This document shows, one piece after another, positions 15,387 to 22,200 of a DNA stretch of 22,200 nucleotides. Below the pieces are notes generated by a model. That model was given only the letters and a program-made list of their open reading frames with translations, searched no databases and was not told where the DNA came from. Location of the stretch: contig QFNI01000057.1 in NCBI GenBank assembly GCA_003240775.1, forward strand, positions 1 through 22,200, given 5' to 3'. The position numbers and the translations under genes are program-made. Origin of the DNA: Mesorhizobium amorphae (GTDB lineage Bacteria > Pseudomonadota > Alphaproteobacteria > Rhizobiales > Rhizobiaceae). The first letter of the stretch is position 1, and each line of letters starts with the position of its first letter.

Positions 15387-15755
15387 TCAGCCGATGTGCT
15401 TCTGATAGGCGGCTTCGTCCATGAGGCCAGATAGCTGGGCCTCGTCGGCGAGCCGCATCTTCCACAGCCAGCCGTCACCGGTCGCAGACGAGTTCACAAG
15501 CGCGGGCTCGGTCCCCAAGCTCTCGTTCACTTCCGTGACCTCTCCCTCGGCAGGCGCATAGACGTCGGACGCCGCTTTGACGGATTCGACCACCACCGCC
15601 GTGTCGCCCTTGGCGAGCGCGCGGCCGACCTCCGGCAGTTCCACGAAAACGAGGTCGCCCAACTGCTCCTGTGCATAGTCGGTGATGCCGACAGTGGCGA
15701 TGCCGCCTTCGACGCGCAGCCATTCGTGGTCTTCGGTGAAATAGGTCTGCGGCAT
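15387..15755 (-). CDS. gcvH: Glycine cleavage system H protein
   Basis: GcvH is the lipoylated carrier that shuttles the aminomethyl group between the P, T and L proteins. The 122-residue protein is of normal length. Its features are YFTEDHEWLRVE at the start, ITDYAQEQLGDLVFVELP (24-41), and the lipoyl site Lys60 in VESVKAASDVYAP. The C-terminal GDGWLWKMRL is also typical. The ATG at 15755 lies four bases after the gcvT stop, with AGAGGA inside the gcvT end. Only 11 bases separate it from gcvP. All expected residues are present. Confidence 0.97.
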   Translation of the reverse strand: MPQTYFTEDHEWLRVEGGIATVGITDYAQEQLGDLVFVELPEVGRALAKGDTAVVVESVKAASDVYAPAEGEVTEVNESLGTEPALVNSSATGDGWLWKMRLADEAQLSGLMDEAAYQKHIG

Positions 15756-15759
15756 GGGG

Positions 15760-16866
15760 CTATCCTCTGCGGTAACGGTGGGGGATGAAGGGAAGCGAAG
15801 ACACGACGACCGGCACCTTCGCGCCGCGCACTTCGGCGTGGAGGGAGGTGCTCGGCGCGGCGAAGGACGAGGCGACGAGGCCCATCGAGACGGGATGGTC
15901 GGCGCTCGGCCCGAAACCGCCTGAGGTCACGGTGCCCACGGGGGTGCCATCGCCGCTGAACAAGGGCGCGCCCGCGCGAACCGGCTGGCGACCCTCGGGT
16001 CGCAGCCCGACACGCTTGCGGCTCGGGCCTGCGGCGGCGCTTGCGGCAAGTGCCGCAGCGCCCAAGAACGCGCCGGTCTCGCGCACCGGCTTGGGGATCG
16101 CCCAAAGCAGGCCGGCTGCCGCTGGGTCGATATCGGGCCCGATATCCTGGCCGTGCAGGCAAAGCCCGGCCTCCAGGCGCAGGCTGTCGCGCGCGGCGAG
16201 CCCGATCCATTCCACTGCGGGGTCGGCCAGGAGGGCCGTTGCCAGCCGCCGTGCGGCATCAGCGGGCAGGGACAGTTCGAACCCGTCCTCGCCCGTGTAG
16301 CCCGAGCGGGTGATGAACCAGCCCTGGTCGGTCTCAAGACCCGTCATGAAGGTCTGCGGCAGGGTCTTCACACCCGCCCGCCGAAGCGCGTCTTCGGCCT
16401 CCGGCCCCTGCAGAGCGAGGATAGCGCAAGGCACTGCCGTGATCGTCAGGAGGTCGAAGGGGGCGGCCAGCGCGCGAAGATGGCGCTCGTCGGCTTCCGC
16501 ATTGCCGGCATTGGCCACGACCGCGAAGCGATCCGCGCCGAGCCGCGTGACGATCAGGTCGTCCAGAATGCCGGCCTGCTCATCGAGAAGCAGCGAGAGC
16601 CTGGATTGGCCGAGCGCCATGCCCGCGGGATCGAGCGGGCAGGCATGCGCGAGGAACCGCGCGGCATCGGCGCCTTCCACCCGGAAGAGCCGCATATGCG
16701 AGATGTCGAAAAGCCCAGCATGAGCGCGCGTCCAGAGATGCTCCTTCAGCACGCCGAGCGGATAGGAAAGCGGCATGCGCCAGCCGGCGAAGGCGCCGAA
16801 ACGCGCGCCGGCGGAGACATGCATATCTTCGAGGGGCAAGGTCCGGGCGTCGGGTGGGGCTGCCAT
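15760..16866 (-). CDS. gcvT: Aminomethyltransferase, glycine cleavage T protein
   Basis: GcvT releases ammonia from aminomethyl-GcvH and makes 5,10-methylene-tetrahydrofolate. The 368-residue protein has the family signatures: HVSAGARFGAFAGWRMPLSYPLGV near the N-terminus, GLFDISHM with the conserved Asp (the Met follows the usual His), LDDLIVTR, ALQGPEA, SGYTGEDGFE and ARDSLRLEAGLCLHGQDI. I take the ATG at 16866, preceded by TTGGAG; an in-frame TTG at 16878 has no better site. It is the first coding gene after the tandem glycine riboswitch, whose 3' edge is about 55 bases upstream. Its stop is four bases before gcvH. Confidence 0.96.
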   Translation of the reverse strand: MAAPPDARTLPLEDMHVSAGARFGAFAGWRMPLSYPLGVLKEHLWTRAHAGLFDISHMRLFRVEGADAARFLAHACPLDPAGMALGQSRLSLLLDEQAGILDDLIVTRLGADRFAVVANAGNAEADERHLRALAAPFDLLTITAVPCAILALQGPEAEDALRRAGVKTLPQTFMTGLETDQGWFITRSGYTGEDGFELSLPADAARRLATALLADPAVEWIGLAARDSLRLEAGLCLHGQDIGPDIDPAAAGLLWAIPKPVRETGAFLGAAALAASAAAGPSRKRVGLRPEGRQPVRAGAPLFSGDGTPVGTVTSGGFGPSADHPVSMGLVASSFAAPSTSLHAEVRGAKVPVVVSSLPFIPHRYRRG

Positions 16867-16881
16867 CCGCTTCTCCAAAGT

Positions 16882-16923
16882 GGCACGCGAACGCCGGCAC
16901 CATGCCGTCGTCCCAAACGTGCC
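16882..16923 (-). promoter_or_regulatory. Nested hairpin between the glycine riboswitch and gcvT (possible expression platform)
   Basis: On the minus strand GGCACG (16918-16923) can pair with CGTGCC (16882-16887), enclosing a second stem GGCA/TGCC. The outer stem ends six bases before the GGAG (16873-16876) of gcvT and adjoins the 3' P1 strand of aptamer 2 (16925-16929). That placement would allow ligand-dependent folding to change access to the ribosome site. There is no T run, so a translational platform is more likely than a terminator. Confidence 0.4.
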
Positions 16924-17022
16924 CCTCTGTCTGAAGCCTGAGAGACTCGCGCCCCGTCATCACAACGGACGGCGCTTACACCTTCGGCGCGAGAGGCTTT
17001 CCGCCTCCCGACTTTCCAGAGC
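16921..17022 (-). promoter_or_regulatory. Glycine riboswitch, aptamer 2
   Basis: Second aptamer of the tandem. On the minus strand it starts with GCTCTGGAAAGTC, contains the conserved GCGCCGAAGGTGTAAGCGCC and ends with GTCTCTCAGGCTTCAGACAG followed by AGGGGC. CTCTG (17017-17021) pairs with CAGAG (16925-16929) as P1. Its variable stem GTCCGTTGTGATGAC is extended. The nearness to gcvT and the double-aptamer form make the assignment firm. Confidence 0.88.
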
Positions 17023-17031
17023 GTCGAACCG

Positions 17032-17110
17032 GCGCGCGGTTCGTTTGCCTGAGAGATTTCGGGCGATTTCCCCTTCGGCGGCAGCATTTCCGCTGCTCTC
17101 TCCCGCGCGC
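17032..17110 (-). promoter_or_regulatory. Glycine riboswitch, aptamer 1
   Basis: First aptamer. A GC-only eight-base P1, GCGCGCGG (17103-17110) with CCGCGCGC (17032-17039), encloses GAGAGAGCAGC, CGCCGAAGGGG and CTCTCAGGCAAA, the conserved core of this class. A nine-base linker (17023-17031) joins it to aptamer 2. Glycine binding to both aptamers switches on gcvTHP in known cases. The aptamer begins only 34 bases after the xre stop. Confidence 0.9.
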
Positions 17111-17144
17111 CTGCCGGGCCATGCCGGCCCGAGACGAAGGAAGC

Positions 17145-17555
17145 CTAGCTGAGCAGAACCGGCTTGTCACCTGCGGAAGACTGGTCGGACGCGATGCCCG
17201 CCATCTCGCGCTCGAGCCGTTCGATCATGCGGCCGGTCTCAAGGTGCAGCGCCTTGATCCTGTCGAGGCTCGGGGCAGGGGTTTCGGTTGGGCCGTCGCC
17301 TTCGCTCGGCGCGTTGCCCATGCCATGCAGGAGCCAGGACAAGCCCACACCCGTCAATCCCGCCAGCATCGTCAGGCGATGGGCAGTGGGCGCGTTGCGG
17401 TCGTTTTCCCAGTTCTGGACCGTGCGGGGACTCGTGCCCAGGGCATGCGCGACCTGTTTCGTGGTCAGTCCGGCGGATTCGCGCGAGCGGAAAAGCCTGC
17501 CGCCCAGCGTGTCGGAATCCGGGGTGGTTTCAAAAATGGTCGTGGTGTCGGACAC
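17145..17555 (-). CDS. XRE-family helix-turn-helix transcriptional regulator
   Basis: A 136-residue DNA-binding protein. A Cro/C1-type HTH occupies about residues 16-73: LGGRLFRSRESAGLTTKQVAHALG, then TSPRTVQNWENDRNAPTAHRLTMLAGLTGVGLSWLLHG. A Pro/Glu-rich linker follows, then a C-terminal amphipathic helix (LDRIKALHLETGRMIERLEREMAGI) that should form a coiled coil for dimerisation. The start is the GTG at 17555 because AAGGAGG (17564-17570) sits eight bases upstream; the longer open frame has no such signal. It lies just upstream of, and on the same strand as, the gcv leader, and downstream of the molybdopterin oxidoreductase gene. Its target is unknown; gcvTHP or itself are the obvious candidates by position. 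Confidence 0.88.
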   Translation of the reverse strand: MSDTTTIFETTPDSDTLGGRLFRSRESAGLTTKQVAHALGTSPRTVQNWENDRNAPTAHRLTMLAGLTGVGLSWLLHGMGNAPSEGDGPTETPAPSLDRIKALHLETGRMIERLEREMAGIASDQSSAGDKPVLLS

Positions 17556-17563
17556 CCGATCAG

Positions 17564-17570
17564 CCTCCTT
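17564..17570 (-). promoter_or_regulatory. Ribosome binding site AAGGAGG fixing the xre GTG start
   Basis: A strong AAGGAGG eight bases before the GTG at 17555; it decides this start over any upstream codon in the same open frame. Confidence 0.75.
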
Positions 17571-17588
17571 GCATTGTTGGGGGAATGA

Positions 17589-17605
17589 CCGGCGGAATGC
17601 GCCGG
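17589..17605. other. Small palindrome CCGGCG-GAATG-CGCCGG between xre and the oxidoreductase gene
   Basis: A perfect six-base inverted repeat with a five-base centre, 38 bases after the oxidoreductase stop and 33 bases before the xre start. It may be a weak terminator for the upstream pair (no T run) or an operator for the xre product. A short imperfect direct repeat of GGGTCGAGG lies next to it (17618-17638). Confidence 0.3.
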
Positions 17606-17643
17606 CACGCCCAACATGGGTCGAGGAGGGGTCGAGGGCAACC

Positions 17644-18435
17644 TCAAATGCCCGCATACCAGTCGTAGCCGCGATCCTCCCAATAGCCGCCACGACCCGA
17701 GCCGATGGCCGAGAAACTGTCGATCAGCTCGATGCGCCGGATATATTTCGGCATCTTGTAGCCGAGCTGACGCTCCACCCGAACACGCAGCGGCGCGCCG
17801 TTCTCGACCGGCAAGGCCTGCCCGTTCATGCCATAGGCGAGGATCGTCTGGGGGTGGCGGGCATCCACGAGGTCGATCGAGGAGAAATACTGCACATCGC
17901 CCGAAAGCCCGCTTTCGATCGTGTCCATGCACCAGAACATCGCGAAGCGCGCTTCGGGCTTCACGCCGGCTTGGTCGAGGGCGAAGGCAAGCGGAACACC
18001 CGTCCACTTGGCGATGCAGCTCCAGCCTTCCACGCAGTCGTGGCGGGTGATCTGGGTGCGCGCGGGCATGGCCATCAGTTCCTCTCGGGAAAACGAGAGC
18101 GGCCGCTCCACAAGCCCGGTGATCTCGAGGCGCCAGTCCGCGAAGTCGTTGGCCTGCATCATGCGATAGCCGAGATCGCGTGGGTTCGTGACACCGTTCG
18201 GCCGCATCGGCTGGCGGATCTCGCTTTCCGCGAATTCGGGCGCCAGCCTGTCGCTTCCAGCCAGCGCGCGCTGCACGCGATAGGTCAGCGTGTTCGCGCC
18301 CTCCATCACGTTGCGCAGGGGATGGCCGGGCCGCCCCACATCGTCGAGCACGTCGCAGGCGGAGAGAAGCGGCGCGGACAGGCCCAGCGCGCCGGCCGAC
18401 AAGAAGCCGCGGCGCGAGATCGAAAAGCGGCTCAT
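17644..18435 (-). CDS. Tat-exported molybdopterin-dependent oxidoreductase (sulfite oxidase/MsrP fold)
   Basis: A 263-residue periplasmic molybdoenzyme of the sulfite-oxidase superfamily. The N-terminus has a twin-arginine motif, SRRGFLS (7-13), a hydrophobic stretch and LSAC (24-27), a possible lipobox with Cys27, so it may be a Tat lipoprotein. The molybdenum-binding cysteine is Cys134 in RHDCVEGWSC, and YGMNGQALPVENGAPLRV and LGYKMPKYIRRIEL are typical later signatures. The substrate is unknown; MsrP reduces methionine sulfoxide, but this protein sits with a larger b-type cytochrome rather than MsrQ. The ATG at 18435 overlaps the cytochrome stop as ATGA. No dimerisation (Mo-co) extension is present. 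Confidence 0.9.
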   Translation of the reverse strand: MSRFSISRRGFLSAGALGLSAPLLSACDVLDDVGRPGHPLRNVMEGANTLTYRVQRALAGSDRLAPEFAESEIRQPMRPNGVTNPRDLGYRMMQANDFADWRLEITGLVERPLSFSREELMAMPARTQITRHDCVEGWSCIAKWTGVPLAFALDQAGVKPEARFAMFWCMDTIESGLSGDVQYFSSIDLVDARHPQTILAYGMNGQALPVENGAPLRVRVERQLGYKMPKYIRRIELIDSFSAIGSGRGGYWEDRGYDWYAGI

Positions 18436-19283
18436 CGTGCATTCCTTCCGGTGCGATACCAGCCGGTGATCATGGACCGCATCTCGTTGAAGGGACCGGC
18501 GGCCACCACCATCAGCACATGCACCACGAAGAAGAGCACGAGCAGGACCATCGTGGCGAAATGCACGGTCCGCGCCGTCTGCCGTCCCCCGAAGAGATCG
18601 TGGATGAAGGGCACCACCGCGTTGAAGGATGGCGACATCGCGAGCCCCGACAGGATGATCAGCGGAAACAGCACCAGGAGTATGGCCGCATAAGAGAGCT
18701 TCTGCAGCGGGTTGTAGGTGCGGCCGTGGCGGAAGCGCAGCCGCGCGTGGTCGGCCACATCCTGGGGCAGGGCGCGCAGATCGCTTCCACGTGGGGCGAT
18801 GTCACGGCGCAGGTGCCCGTTCACGATGCTCGCCACCAGCCAGACGAGGAGCGTGCCCGCGAGAATCCAGGCGAAGAAGAAGTGGAACACGCGCGCACTG
18901 GCCAAGTCGTAATAGGAGGGGATCGTCATCCAGGCCGGAAACGCGCGCACCTCCGTGCGGCCGTCATGGACGGCAACGCCCAGCACTCCGGTGGTGTCGA
19001 AGCGATGGCCGAACACGGCGAGATAGCCTTTCAGCCCGTCTGCCGAGCGCTCGGTTCCGATCGCCAGCACCGCATTGTCGAAGGCGAAGCCAGACTGCTG
19101 GCCCACATAGAGAGTGGGGTGCGCGTTGAAGATGTTGAGCCCGGTGAGCAGCAGGAAGAACAGCGCCAGGGCCCACACCCAATGCGTCAGCCGGGTCCAG
19201 ATCGACTGGCGGTAGACGAGGGCTCCCTCCGGCTCGTCGGTCGGGGTCTCGCTCTCATGCGCCGCGCGCGCGAAGTCGGTCAC
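18432..19283 (-). CDS. Cytochrome b/b6-type membrane protein, partner of the molybdoenzyme
   Basis: A 283-residue integral membrane protein of the Ni-Fe-hydrogenase-type cytochrome b family, likely passing electrons between quinol and the molybdoenzyme encoded next. Hydrophobic segments fall at about 33-51 (LTHWVWALALFFLLLTGLN), 136-157 (HFFFAWILAGTLLVWLVA), 199-222 and 245-268. Histidines HW in segment 1, HFFF in segment 2, and HFATM and HVLMV later are suitable heme b ligands. I chose the GTG at 19283 since GGGAGGC lies seven bases upstream; the open frame begins at a GTG at 19358 with no ribosome site. It overlaps the oxidoreductase start by four bases. Confidence 0.86.
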   Translation of the reverse strand: MTDFARAAHESETPTDEPEGALVYRQSIWTRLTHWVWALALFFLLLTGLNIFNAHPTLYVGQQSGFAFDNAVLAIGTERSADGLKGYLAVFGHRFDTTGVLGVAVHDGRTEVRAFPAWMTIPSYYDLASARVFHFFFAWILAGTLLVWLVASIVNGHLRRDIAPRGSDLRALPQDVADHARLRFRHGRTYNPLQKLSYAAILLVLFPLIILSGLAMSPSFNAVVPFIHDLFGGRQTARTVHFATMVLLVLFFVVHVLMVVAAGPFNEMRSMITGWYRTGRNAR

Positions 19284-19290
19284 AGCATCC

Positions 19291-19297
19291 GCCTCCC
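19291..19297 (-). promoter_or_regulatory. Ribosome binding site GGGAGGC fixing the cytochrome GTG start
   Basis: GGGAGGC lies seven bases before the GTG at 19283, favouring that start over the GTG at 19358. Confidence 0.65.
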
Positions 19298-19374
19298 ATT
19301 CGGAACCCAGGATAATGGGCAGATACGGTCCGCGCGACGCCTGCGTGTCAGCGAACACGAAAATCTGACGAGGC

Positions 19375-20034
19375 TCAGTCGCCGAGGCTGACGGCGATGT
19401 TCACGGCAGCGGCCACGATCACCGCGTTGAAGAAGAAGGAAAGGAGGCCGTGGCCGAGAACCACGCGACGCAGCCGGGTCGTTGTGGTGTCCACATCGGC
19501 CGTCTGCGCGGTCATGCCGATGGTGGCGGAGAAGTAGAGAAAGTCCCATCCGCCGGGCTCCGCATCGCCGGGGAATTCGAGGCCGGCCGCATGGTCGCGG
19601 CGCACGGCCTCGCCCCGCGCCAGGCTCGCTGCGTGATCGACCCAGCAGAGATGGGCGTAATGCACCGCAAACATCGCCTGGATGGCGAGCCAGCCCAGCA
19701 CCACCGCGAGAAGCGAGACCGAGAAATTCAGCGTGTCGGGGGCGCCCTTCTGATTGACCAGCTGAAACAGCGACACGAAGGCCGTGGCGACCACGATCAC
19801 GGTGACGAGAAGGATCACGGTTGCCGGCTCGTCGGCCTGCCGCGCGTGGCGGCGCAGGAAATCGGGCGTCATCCGCGCGAGCTGGCGCAAGAGACTTGCC
19901 AGAAACGCGACGAGAAAGAGCGAGGCGCCGAAGCTCAAGGCGATCTCGGGCCGCAATTGCAGCGCGATCGCGCTGCCGCCGAGCCCGAGAAGCGCCGACA
20001 CCACGAAGGCGAGATGCGGGCGCGGCGCAGCCAA
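19375..20034 (-). CDS. DUF1345 membrane protein
   Basis: A 219-residue integral membrane protein with about five hydrophobic segments (roughly 8-26, 32-50, 72-95, 105-128 and 186-213) and an N-terminus of a few residues. It matches DUF1345, whose members share a YFSATIGMTAQTADV segment (here about 167-182) just before the last helix; its function is not established. No ATG begins the frame: the TTG at 20034, three bases after the yaiI stop, is the best start because the first hydrophobic segment follows within eight residues. The upstream CTGAGAG is a weak ribosome site, so coupling to yaiI is likely. The gene ends 91 bases before the cytochrome start. Confidence 0.82.
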   Translation of the reverse strand: MAAPRPHLAFVVSALLGLGGSAIALQLRPEIALSFGASLFLVAFLASLLRQLARMTPDFLRRHARQADEPATVILLVTVIVVATAFVSLFQLVNQKGAPDTLNFSVSLLAVVLGWLAIQAMFAVHYAHLCWVDHAASLARGEAVRRDHAAGLEFPGDAEPGGWDFLYFSATIGMTAQTADVDTTTTRLRRVVLGHGLLSFFFNAVIVAAAVNIAVSLGD

Positions 20035-20037
20035 CTC

Positions 20038-20499
20038 TCAGGCTCCAGCGGCGCGGTTCAGCGCGAGTCGCAGCGTGCGGTCGAGAGCCTGCAGAAAAGC
20101 CGAGCGGTCGCGCGCCGAGAAGGACGGGTTCAACCCGCGAGACTCGCCCGTTTCGCGCAGATGCTGTTTGAGATCGCGCATGGCGACGGCCATGCCGATG
20201 GTTTCTTGCGTGAAGGGCCGCCCCGTGGGTCCGAGCACGTGGCAGCCTTTTTCCACCGTGCGGGCGGCGAGCGGCACGTCGGCTGTGATCACCACGTCGT
20301 TCGCGGACGCGTTCTCCACGATCCAGTCGTCGGCCGCGTCCGCGCTTTTCGAGACGACCACATGGCGCACCATGGGGTCGCGCGAGGGGCGCAGGCCGCC
20401 GTTGGAGACGAGCGTCACGACGACATCCAGCCGCTCCGCGACCTTCAGCACCTCCGCCTTGACGGGGCAGGCATCCGCATCGACGAAGATCGCGACCAT
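20038..20499 (-). CDS. YaiI/YqxD family (DUF188) protein
   Basis: A 153-residue cytoplasmic protein of the DUF188 family, found in many bacteria with a PIN/NYN-like fold but no proven activity. The N-terminus IFVDADACPVKAEV (4-17) is the family signature, with Asp residues that could bind metal. Further motifs are SNGG (about 32-35), NDVVITADVPLAARTVEKG (about 66-84) and LGPTGRPFT. I chose the ATG at 20499 (MVAIFVDADACPVK); the open frame runs 15 codons upstream inside frmA, but that part is not conserved. There is no ribosome site before this ATG; it lies seven bases after the frmA stop and is probably translated by coupling. Confidence 0.88.
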   Translation of the reverse strand: MVAIFVDADACPVKAEVLKVAERLDVVVTLVSNGGLRPSRDPMVRHVVVSKSADAADDWIVENASANDVVITADVPLAARTVEKGCHVLGPTGRPFTQETIGMAVAMRDLKQHLRETGESRGLNPSFSARDRSAFLQALDRTLRLALNRAAGA

Positions 20500-20506
20500 C
20501 GGAGGA

Positions 20507-21631
<1,125 letters not shown>

Positions 21632-21802
21632 GGATGGGTTCTCCCGGAGAATTGCTTTGCGCGGAGCTTTGAGAGGTTTCGCCCACGCTTTCAAGCCCTT
21701 GGCATGAATCGGGGGATGACGGGTGTTGCGCGGTGGACTCTATTCACCCCTTGCCCCGACACTGTGGCACTTCCGGGGATCGTCCGGCGTTGATTCCCCC
21801 GC

Positions 21803-21808
21803 AAGGAG
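21803..21808 (+). promoter_or_regulatory. Ribosome binding site AAGGAG for dnaE
   Basis: AAGGAG five bases before the ATG at 21814. It supports this start, and so the long unconserved N-terminus, for dnaE. Confidence 0.7.
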
Positions 21809-21813
21809 CCCGC

Positions 21814-22200
21814 ATGGCTGGCGACAGAATGCCCAAAGACCCGATCCTTCGCGCAGCCCAGGCCGCGCGTGAGCCGAAGCCCGAGCCCAAGCCGGACGGC
21901 CCGGTCTTCGTGCATCTGCGCGTGCACGCGCCCTATTCGCTTCTTGAAGGCGCGCTGCCCGTCGGCAAGATCGTCGGCCACGCGGTGAAGGACGAGGCAC
22001 CCGCCATCGCCATCACCGACACCTCCAACATGTTCGGCGCGCTGGAATTCGCGCAGAAGGCCTCCAAGGAGGGCGTGCAGCCTCTGGTCGGCGCGCAGGT
22101 CGAGATCTGCTTTCCGTCGAACCAGGGCAACGGCAAGCCGCTCCGCAAGGAAAAGCCGGACTGCCGCCCGATCATTCTCATCGCCGCAACCGAAGAGGGC
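21814..22200 (+). CDS. dnaE: DNA polymerase III subunit alpha (3' end outside the window)
   Basis: The 129 codons visible are the N-terminal PHP domain of the replicative polymerase. FVHLRVHAPYSLLEGALPV (about residues 32-50) is the signature, with the PHP histidines replaced as in DnaE1 types (RVH), followed by AIAITDTSNMFGALEFAQKA and PLVGAQVEI. A 30-residue charged, Pro/Lys-rich N-terminal extension precedes the PHP fold; such extensions are usual in alphaproteobacteria. The frame has no stop to base 22200. The ATG at 21814 follows AAGGAG. The 182-base gap to frmA must hold both promoters. Whether it is DnaE1 or the error-prone DnaE2 cannot be proved from this fragment, but LEGALPV and the extension favour DnaE1. 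Confidence 0.9.
   Translation, partial: MAGDRMPKDPILRAAQAAREPKPEPKPDGPVFVHLRVHAPYSLLEGALPVGKIVGHAVKDEAPAIAITDTSNMFGALEFAQKASKEGVQPLVGAQVEICFPSNQGNGKPLRKEKPDCRPIILIAATEEG

Noticed and set aside
17111..17131. GC-rich hairpin between the xre stop and aptamer 1 as a true terminator
   Set aside because: The stem is only five base pairs with a five-base loop and no T run follows; it may be part of the riboswitch leader.
21732..21748. Imperfect dyad GGTGGA-CTCTA-TTCACC in the frmA-dnaE divergent region, as an operator
   Set aside because: Arms match at only five of six positions and no known regulator form was recognised; chance is likely in a 182-base gap.

Overview
This 22.2 kb window is a gene-dense, GC-rich (roughly two-thirds G+C) chromosomal segment from an alphaproteobacterium, most likely of the Hyphomicrobiales or a related group. 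The signs are a sigma70 -10 box of CTATAT form, a GTTC-N7-GTTC alphaproteobacterial-type LexA box, DUF2336, DUF1345 and YdjA-type nitroreductase genes, and the adjacent folE/hisI and NifU-like/yidD/thrS genes. I cannot name the genus. I see no insertion sequence, prophage, CRISPR array, tRNA or rRNA. The content is mostly housekeeping genes, and I do not claim a novel defence or mobile system.

Layout. Bases 1-1407: 3' part of recJ (+). It meets, tail to tail with a 4-base overlap, a minus-strand group folE-hisI-patatin (3439-1404). From a divergent promoter region at 3440-3572 the plus strand carries a NifU/IscU-like scaffold gene, yidD (4-base overlap), thrS and a PlsC-like acyltransferase (to 7384). 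The acyltransferase runs 80 bases into the 3' end of a convergent gene for a secreted Gly-rich protein with three beta-rich repeats (8522-7305). Divergent from that are a nitroreductase (8548-9132) and a DUF2336 gene (9222-10337).

From 10357 to 21631 every gene is on the minus strand. In transcription order these are: class III alcohol dehydrogenase (frmA type), YaiI/DUF188 and DUF1345 (a tightly coupled trio); a b-type cytochrome and a Tat-exported molybdopterin oxidoreductase (4-base overlap); an XRE regulator; a tandem glycine riboswitch followed by gcvT-gcvH-gcvP; a strong hairpin terminator; and parE. At 21814 the plus strand begins dnaE, cut by the window end.

How the genes work together. 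The gcv genes encode the T, H and P proteins of the glycine cleavage system, switched by glycine through the leader riboswitch; they make 5,10-methylene-THF. FrmA detoxifies formaldehyde through glutathione. FolE and HisI use GTP and phosphoribosyl-AMP, opening tetrahydrofolate synthesis and continuing histidine synthesis. RecJ, ParE (with a candidate LexA site upstream) and DnaE are DNA maintenance functions. The observations most worth checking are the LexA box before parE, the riboswitch leader with its nested hairpin and the XRE gene just upstream, the three-repeat secreted protein, and the altered metal-ligand set of the NifU-like protein.
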